A stretch of 10,462 nt of DNA from Lentimicrobiaceae bacterium (GTDB taxonomy: Bacteria; Bacteroidota; Bacteroidia; Bacteroidales; WCHB1-69): assembly GCA_009776395.1 (NCBI GenBank), contig WRNX01000042.1:1-10462 (forward strand), given 5' to 3'. The notes below the pieces were generated by a model. The model did no database searches. It worked only from the letters and a program-made list of their open reading frames with translations, and was not told where the DNA came from. This document shows, piece after piece, positions 5,920 through 10,462 of the stretch; position 1 is the first letter of the stretch, and each line of letters opens with the position of its first letter. Both the position numbers and the translations under genes were made by a program.

Positions 5920-8694
5920 ATGATCACTCAAAAAAAACTTTTCCTTTTAGATGCCCTTGCGCTCATTTACCGCGCTTATTACGCCATGATTCGCTCACCG
6001 CGAGTAACAAGCAAAGGATTAAACACTTCCGCAATTTTCGGCTTTACCAATACGCTGTATGAATTGATTCAAAAAGAAAATCCTACTCATATAGCGGTTT
6101 CTTTCGATACGGGCGCCCCTACCTTGCGCCATGCCGAGTTTGAAGCATATAAAGCGCACAGAGAAGCCACCCCCGAAGATATTATTAAGGCTATCCCATA
6201 CATCTACAAACTGTTGGAAGCATTTAATATTCCCATTTTAGTAAAAGACGGGTATGAAGCCGACGATATTATCGGAACACTATCTAAAAAAGCGGAAGCA
6301 GAAGGTTTTCAAGTTTTTATGATGACCTCCGACAAAGACTACGGACAGTTGGTTTCGGATAATATATATATGTATAAACCCGGAAAATTTGGACAAAATG
6401 CAGAAGTAGTTGGCGTTAAAGAGATTTGTGAAAAATATGGCATTGAACAACCCGAACAACTGATTGATATTTTAGGCTTATGGGGAGATGCCTCCGATAA
6501 TATACCCGGTGTGCCAAACATTGGCGAAGTAAAAGCCAAAAAATTGATTCAACAGTTTCATTCTATTGAAAATATCTATCAAAATATTAATCAGGTAGAA
6601 AACGATAAACTGCGCCAAACATTAATAGATAACCAAGATCAGGCTTTTATGTCTAAATCGTTGGCAACCATTATGCTCGATGTCCCTGTTGAATACAATT
6701 TTGAAAGTATGGCAATGTGCGCCCCCAATTTTGATGCCCTGAGAAGTTTGTTTCACGAGTTGGAATTTAGAGCGCTGGGAAACAGAATTTTGATGGAAAT
6801 GCAGGAAACTGAAAAAAGCAGAAAGCAGAAAGCAGAAAGCAGAAAGGAAACCTTATTTTTAGAAAGCAACCTTAGTAGCAGAAAACAGAATGCAGAAGGA
6901 ATGTTAAATCTGTTTGATAATATGAATGAACAAAATGTTCATATTGCTACATCCAATAACAATCCCGAATCTTCATTTTATAAAACATTTAACGATACCC
7001 AACATGAAATAATTGAATTAGTTGTGTCTGAATTTTATTTGAAAAATTATCCATCTGTTTTTTTTGAATGGATTTATAACAATGACATCATTTCGGGATT
7101 TGTATTTTCTGAAAATGGAAAACAGATCTATTACTCTTTGAATTTAGAAATGAATGTGTTACAAAATATTTTATTAAATAATTCTGAAATAGTCACATTT
7201 CAATCTAAAACTATTTTTAAGTACTGTGAAGAACAGAATATTGAAATAAAATCCAAGATATTCGACTTACAACTTGCGCATTATCTCATCCAACCGGAAA
7301 TTTCACATCAGTTGGAAAGAATTACAGAATCTTGTTTAGAGTATCAACTTATAAACTCTTCTCAAATCTCAAATCTCAAATCTCAAATAGAGGCGGTTTG
7401 TGAAAGAGTAGAAATTTATTCACAATTGTTTCCTGTTTTTAAAGAAGAGTTGGAAAAATCATCCTTAACAAAACTCTTTTATGAAATTGAAACTCCTTTA
7501 ATTCAAGTACTTGCCAATATGGAATGGAATGGTGTTACGATTGATAAAAAGATGTTGGAAGAAAACTCGTTAACACTTACAAAAGAGATTCAAGATATTG
7601 AAAAACAAGTTTTTGAATTGGCAGGAATGAGTTTTAATTTAGCCTCACCCAAACAGTTAGGCGAGGTTTTGTTTGAAAAACTGCACATTATTGAGAATGC
7701 TAAATTAACAAAAAGCAAACAATATCAAACCGGCGAAGAGATTTTGCAAAAACTGTACCACAAACATCCCATCATTCCGCTTATTTTGGAGTGGCGTTCG
7801 TTGGCAAAACTAAAATCTACCTATATTGATGCTTTACCACAACTCATTAACCCAAAAACGGAAAAGATTCACACCACTTTTCAACAAACAGTAACTTCTA
7901 CGGGAAGGTTAAGTTCGGTAAATCCCAATTTGCAAAATATCCCCATTCGTACCGAGCGGGGCAAAGAGATTCGCAAGGCGTTTATTCCCTCATCGAAAGA
8001 AAATGTGTTGGTTTCTGCCGATTATTCTCAGGTGGAGTTACGCATTGTGGCAGCAATGGCAAACGATGAAAATATGATCCATGCGTTTCAACAACAGCAA
8101 GATATACATGCAGCCACCGCTTCACATGTATTTCATGTACCGTTAAAAGAGGTTACCAAAGAGCAACGTCGTTATGCAAAAACCGTCAACTTTGGAATAC
8201 TTTATGGAATCTCTGCCTTTGGTCTATCCGACAGATTGCACATTCCACAAGGGGAAGCGCGACAACTCATTGCAGACTACAACAACAGTTTCCCAAAAAT
8301 TGAGCGGTTTATGAATGGCATTGTTGAGTTTGCCCGTAAAAATGGTTATGTAGAAACTTTGCTGGGCAGACGTCGTTATATCCGTGATATAAGTTCCGGC
8401 AACGGCATGTTACGAAAAGCGGCGGAACGAAACGCCATCAACGCGCCCATACAAGGCACCGCCGCAGACGTAATTAAAATTGCCATGATCAGCATTTTTA
8501 AAGAATTAAAAAACAGAAACTTGAAAACTAAAATGGTACTGCAAGTTCACGATGAGTTGGTTTTTGATGTTCCTATGGATGAATTGGATATCATTGCTGA
8601 AATTATTCCAAACTTAATGCAATCTGCCCTGCAAATTCAGGTACCCTTAGTTGCAGAATTAAGTTTTGGAAAAAATTGGTACGAAGCGCATTGA
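5920..8694 (+). CDS. polA: DNA polymerase I with degenerate proofreading domain
   Basis: Pol I fills gaps and removes RNA primers in repair and Okazaki processing. I start it at ATG 5920 (924 residues), because the upstream in-frame TTG lies in the promoter. The 5'-nuclease domain (about 1-295) has LFLLDALALIYRAYY, GYEADDIIG, SDKDYGQLV and GDASDNIPGVPNIG. Residues about 295-330 form a Lys/Glu/Ser-rich linker made of 7-nt DNA repeats. The 3'-5' exonuclease region (about 350-510) keeps FDLQLAHYLIQP but not the catalytic residues. Exo I DxE is replaced by FFEW (381-384), the Exo II Asp is Ile432, and the Exo III Tyr and Asp align with Ala492 and Arg496. The polymerase domain (about 515-924) has motif A DYSQVELR (701-708), motif B RRYAKTVNFGILYG (750-763) and motif C HDE (877-879). 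It should therefore polymerise without proofreading, as known for Taq and Bst Pol I. Confidence 0.96.
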   Translation: MITQKKLFLLDALALIYRAYYAMIRSPRVTSKGLNTSAIFGFTNTLYELIQKENPTHIAVSFDTGAPTLRHAEFEAYKAHREATPEDIIKAIPYIYKLLEAFNIPILVKDGYEADDIIGTLSKKAEAEGFQVFMMTSDKDYGQLVSDNIYMYKPGKFGQNAEVVGVKEICEKYGIEQPEQLIDILGLWGDASDNIPGVPNIGEVKAKKLIQQFHSIENIYQNINQVENDKLRQTLIDNQDQAFMSKSLATIMLDVPVEYNFESMAMCAPNFDALRSLFHELEFRALGNRILMEMQETEKSRKQKAESRKETLFLESNLSSRKQNAEGMLNLFDNMNEQNVHIATSNNNPESSFYKTFNDTQHEIIELVVSEFYLKNYPSVFFEWIYNNDIISGFVFSENGKQIYYSLNLEMNVLQNILLNNSEIVTFQSKTIFKYCEEQNIEIKSKIFDLQLAHYLIQPEISHQLERITESCLEYQLINSSQISNLKSQIEAVCERVEIYSQLFPVFKEELEKSSLTKLFYEIETPLIQVLANMEWNGVTIDKKMLEENSLTLTKEIQDIEKQVFELAGMSFNLASPKQLGEVLFEKLHIIENAKLTKSKQYQTGEEILQKLYHKHPIIPLILEWRSLAKLKSTYIDALPQLINPKTEKIHTTFQQTVTSTGRLSSVNPNLQNIPIRTERGKEIRKAFIPSSKENVLVSADYSQVELRIVAAMANDENMIHAFQQQQDIHAATASHVFHVPLKEVTKEQRRYAKTVNFGILYGISAFGLSDRLHIPQGEARQLIADYNNSFPKIERFMNGIVEFARKNGYVETLLGRRRYIRDISSGNGMLRKAAERNAINAPIQGTAADVIKIAMISIFKELKNRNLKTKMVLQVHDELVFDVPMDELDIIAEIIPNLMQSALQIQVPLVAELSFGKNWYEAH
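6818..6845 (+). repeat. GCAGAAA x4 tandem heptamer inside polA
   Basis: Four exact tandem copies of GCAGAAA encode part of the charged linker between the 5'-nuclease and exonuclease-like domains (about residues 300-309, KSRKQKAESRK). Because 7 is not a multiple of 3, loss or gain of one unit would shift the frame, while a change of three units adds or removes seven residues. Confidence 0.9.
6878..6898 (+). repeat. Degenerate second copy of the GCAGAAA heptamer array in polA
   Basis: Three adjoining units, GCAGAAA, ACAGAAT and GCAGAAG, lie 32 bp after the perfect array and in the same linker. They look like a decayed array of the same kind. The encoded stretch is around residues 320-327 (SRKQNAEG). 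Confidence 0.6.
7360..7387 (+). repeat. TCTCAAA x4 tandem heptamer inside polA
   Basis: Four exact tandem copies of TCTCAAA encode residues about 481-490 (SQISNLKSQI), directly before the position where Exo III would lie. It is the same heptamer as in the polA leader at 5904-5917. A one-unit change would break the frame upstream of the whole polymerase domain. Confidence 0.9.
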
Positions 8695-8770
8695 AAGTGT
8701 ATGTAAAAAATTGACAAAGAATAAACTTTTTTATACAAAAATTCGGGATCTTATTACTTGTTATTTTTTT

Positions 8771-8778
8771 TAATTTTG
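8771..8778 (+). promoter_or_regulatory. -7 promoter element for the nfu-ychF pair
   Basis: TAATTTTG matches TAnnTTTG exactly, 19 bp before the ATG at 8798. No convincing -33 box is visible. The 103-bp gap after polA also lacks a clear terminator hairpin, so some read-through from polA is possible. Confidence 0.5.
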
Positions 8779-8797
8779 CGGCCTAAAAATCATCAAA

Positions 8798-9046
8798 ATG
8801 GAACATACTGAATTAATAAAGAAAGTAACCTCAATTATTGACCAAATTCGTCCTTATTTACAACAAGATGGGGGCGATATTCAATTTATGGAATTAACTC
8901 CTGAAAACATTGTTAGAGTTCAACTTCGCGGCGCATGCGGAAGTTGCCCGCACGCCAAAATGACCCTCAAACACATGGTAGAAGCTGCCATCATGGAACA
9001 ATGCCCCGAAATACAAGGCGTGGAAGATATTAATCTGATCAATTAA
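8798..9046 (+). CDS. NifU C-terminal-domain (Nfu-type) Fe-S cluster protein
   Basis: This 82-residue protein is a stand-alone NifU C-terminal domain, which binds a labile 4Fe-4S cluster between two subunits and passes it to target proteins. The signature is clear: an N-terminal helix ending in RPYLQQDGGDIQF, a beta segment VRVQLRGAC, the CxxC pair Cys47 and Cys50 in GACGSCPHAKMTLK, and a C-terminal helix with MEQCPEIQGVEDI. The length is normal for the short Nfu form; it lacks the degenerate A-type domain of E. coli NfuA. A third cysteine (Cys69) is outside the motif. It has its own -7 element and is followed after 28 bp by ychF on the same strand, so the two may be cotranscribed. I see no functional tie between them from sequence. 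Confidence 0.93.
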   Translation: MEHTELIKKVTSIIDQIRPYLQQDGGDIQFMELTPENIVRVQLRGACGSCPHAKMTLKHMVEAAIMEQCPEIQGVEDINLIN

Positions 9047-9051
9047 AAAAA

Positions 9052-9072
9052 ACTAATCACTAACCACTAATC
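9052..9072 (+). repeat. ACTAAYC x3 heptamer leader before ychF
   Basis: Three tandem 7-nt units, ACTAATC, ACTAACC and ACTAATC, end two bases before the ychF ATG and fill nearly the whole gap after the nfu stop codon. No Shine-Dalgarno sequence is present there. Confidence 0.75.
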
Positions 9073-9074
9073 CC

Positions 9075-10172
9075 ATGGCATTAAAATGTGGAATCATCGG
9101 GCTTACGAACAGCGGAAAAACAACGCTGTTTAACTGCATTTCTCATACAAAAGCAGCCATTACCGATTTTGCATACAGTACTAATAAATCAAATATCGGC
9201 GTGTGTAATGTACCGGATCCACGATTAGAACATATTAATTCATTCATCAAGGCAGAACGTTTAGTTTACGCTACGATGGATATTGTGGATATACCGGGAT
9301 TGGCAAAAGGCGCCTCGCAGGGCGAAGGTATCGGAAATACTTTTTTGGCTGATGTGCGTTTATGCGACGCCTTAATTCACGTGCTTAGATGTTTCGACAA
9401 TCCGAACCTGCCTCACGTGGAAGGCTCAATTGACCCCGTAAGAGACATTGAGATTATTGATTTTGAATTGCAAGTAAAAGATTTAGAGCAGATTGAACGG
9501 AAGTTAGCAAAAGTAGAAAAAGTAGCAAATCTGGGCGAAAAATCTGCCAAACATGATTTTGAAGTACTTCAAAAATATAAAAAACATATCGAAAATTTTC
9601 AAAATGTAAGTACATTAGAAGTAACACCCGAAGAACGCGCCGTGGTTGCCGACCTGCTCCTGCTTACCGAAAAACCGCAACTATTTGTGTGTAATGTAAA
9701 TGATGAAAATGCAGTAAACGGTAATAAATATGTAGAGCAAGTAAAAGAGTATTTAAAAGATAAAAATGCTGAGATGTTGATTATTGCCGGAAAAATTGAA
9801 TCTGAAATTGCAGAATTAGACGATGAAGAGGAACGGATGTTATTTCTTCAAGATGTAGGTTTGAATGAAGCCGGTGTACGTAAAGTGATTCGTGCTGCGT
9901 ATAAGTTATTAAACCTCATCTCGTTCTTTACGGTGGGCGGAAAAGAAAATCGTGCATGGACCATTAAAAAAGGAATCCTTGCCCCTCAAGCCGCCGGCGC
10001 TATTCACAGCGATTTAGAACGCGGATTTATTCGTGCAGAAGTTATTAAATACGACGATTTGGTAACTTTTGGATCGGAACTCAAATGCAAAGAAGCCGGA
10101 AAACTCTCTGTGGAAGGAAAAACATATCAGGTAAACGATGGAGATATACTCCACATTAGATTTAATGTTTAA
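9075..10172 (+). CDS. ychF: YchF/Ola1-family P-loop NTPase
   Basis: YchF is a conserved Obg-related P-loop NTPase that binds ribosomes and usually prefers ATP; bacterial members are linked to stress and redox responses. The 365-residue length is typical. G1 is GLTNSGKTTLFN (residues 9-20), where E. coli has PNVGKS; G3 is DIPGLAKGASQGEGIGN; a helical insert spans about 130-200; the base-recognition site is NVND (207-210), where E. coli YchF has NVNE, as I recall. The C-terminal TGS domain (about 280-365) includes AWTIKKG, APQAAGAIHSDLERGFIRAEV and a final GDILHIRFNV. The GLTNSGKT variant fits a form I recall from Bacteroidota. A TAA-bounded 28-bp gap with 7-nt repeats separates it from nfu, and I see no promoter of its own. 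A bidirectional terminator follows. Confidence 0.94.
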   Translation: MALKCGIIGLTNSGKTTLFNCISHTKAAITDFAYSTNKSNIGVCNVPDPRLEHINSFIKAERLVYATMDIVDIPGLAKGASQGEGIGNTFLADVRLCDALIHVLRCFDNPNLPHVEGSIDPVRDIEIIDFELQVKDLEQIERKLAKVEKVANLGEKSAKHDFEVLQKYKKHIENFQNVSTLEVTPEERAVVADLLLLTEKPQLFVCNVNDENAVNGNKYVEQVKEYLKDKNAEMLIIAGKIESEIAELDDEEERMLFLQDVGLNEAGVRKVIRAAYKLLNLISFFTVGGKENRAWTIKKGILAPQAAGAIHSDLERGFIRAEVIKYDDLVTFGSELKCKEAGKLSVEGKTYQVNDGDILHIRFNV

Positions 10173-10212
10173 AAATTACACGTACTCCACTACAATTCCG
10201 TGAATCTGAAAT

Positions 10213-10253
10213 AAAAAGAGGTTACTACCCTTGCGAGCAGTAACCTCTTTTTT
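10213..10253. terminator. Bidirectional terminator between convergent genes
   Basis: A perfect inverted repeat, AAAAAGAGGTTACT (10213-10226) and AGTAACCTCTTTTT (10239-10252), encloses a 12-nt loop. It has an A run on one side and a T run on the other, so it can end both ychF (+) and the T9SS cargo gene (-). Confidence 0.9.
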
Positions 10254-10270
10254 AGTGAATCTTTGTTATC

Positions 10271-10462
10271 TTAGTTTTTTATGAATGTCAGATTAGAAAT
10301 TTTTTGATTGGCGGTAGTCAACTTGATTATGTATGCGCCCGCCGATAGCGATGATACGTTTATTTCAGATTCTGTTCCGCTTATCTCGAACGATTGTACC
10401 CACGCGCCAAGGCTGTTGTAAATATCAATCTTCCCTGTCTCAGAAGTGGAACGCACCACTTT
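10271..10462 (-). CDS. C-terminal end of a second T9SS cargo protein (cut by right edge)
   Basis: The minus-strand frame is open to the edge and gives the last 63 residues of a protein. They form most of a T9SS type A sorting domain: GKIDIYNSLGAWVQSF, then INVSSLSAGAYIIKLTT, then a basic end NLTFIKN. These features (a turn-rich beta sandwich, the LSAG-Y-IKL strand and a short final basic strand) direct export across the outer membrane and attachment in Bacteroidota. The PNP motif that normally begins the domain would lie just outside the window. The GTG at 10459 is an internal valine codon, not a start. The function of the main body is unknown from here. Confidence 0.85.
   Translation of the reverse strand, partial: KVVRSTSETGKIDIYNSLGAWVQSFEISGTESEINVSSLSAGAYIIKLTTANQKISNLTFIKN

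Noticed and set aside
7360..7387. Possible CRISPR or other repeat-spacer array
   Set aside because: Units are 7 nt, directly adjoining, with no spacers, and are read through in frame.
8711..8737. TTGACA ... TATACA, a possible sigma70-like promoter before nfu
   Set aside because: The spacing is only 15 nt and Bacteroidota use the TTTG/TAnnTTTG type; TAATTTTG at 8771 is a better candidate.

Overview
This window looks like a piece of a Bacteroidota chromosome. The evidence is AT-rich DNA with A-rich leaders and no strong Shine-Dalgarno sequences, repeated matches to the Bacteroidota -7 promoter element TAnnTTTG (most clearly TATTTTTG and TAATTTTG), and two secreted proteins ending in type IX secretion (T9SS) sorting domains. 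The long-form PyrF and the zapA / 6S RNA / rny neighbourhood also fit this phylum. Genus cannot be fixed from the sequence.

Layout, left to right. The 3' part of pyrF (+) enters from the left edge and ends tail to tail with a minus-strand cluster. Read in its own direction (from about 3120 down to 721), that cluster contains a small coiled-coil gene, a zapA-like cell-division gene overlapping it by 19 nt, a roughly 160-nt structured RNA that I call a 6S RNA, and rny (RNase Y). A divergent promoter region separates it from a long plus-strand gene for an 845-residue secreted protein with three copies of a roughly 210-residue domain, an Ig-like domain and a T9SS C-terminal domain. A strong terminator follows. 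Next come polA (DNA polymerase I), a small NifU/Nfu C-terminal-type Fe-S scaffold gene, and a ychF-type P-loop ATPase/GTPase gene. A bidirectional terminator then separates ychF from the 3' end of a second T9SS cargo gene (minus), cut by the right edge.

Most of the content is housekeeping: pyrimidine synthesis, division-ring control, RNA turnover, transcription control by 6S RNA, DNA repair and replication, Fe-S maturation and translation-associated NTPase. The least ordinary part is polA. Its 5'-nuclease and polymerase domains keep their signature motifs, but the middle 3'-5' exonuclease domain has lost the recognisable catalytic residues of all three Exo motifs. That degenerate part is flanked by short tandem repeats with a 7-nt unit (GCAGAAA x4 and TCTCAAA x4). 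The same TCTCAAA heptamer is repeated twice just before the polA start codon, and other 7-nt repeats sit directly before the ychF and rny start codons. This heptamer pattern in leaders and in one coding region is the main structure that ordinary annotation would miss.
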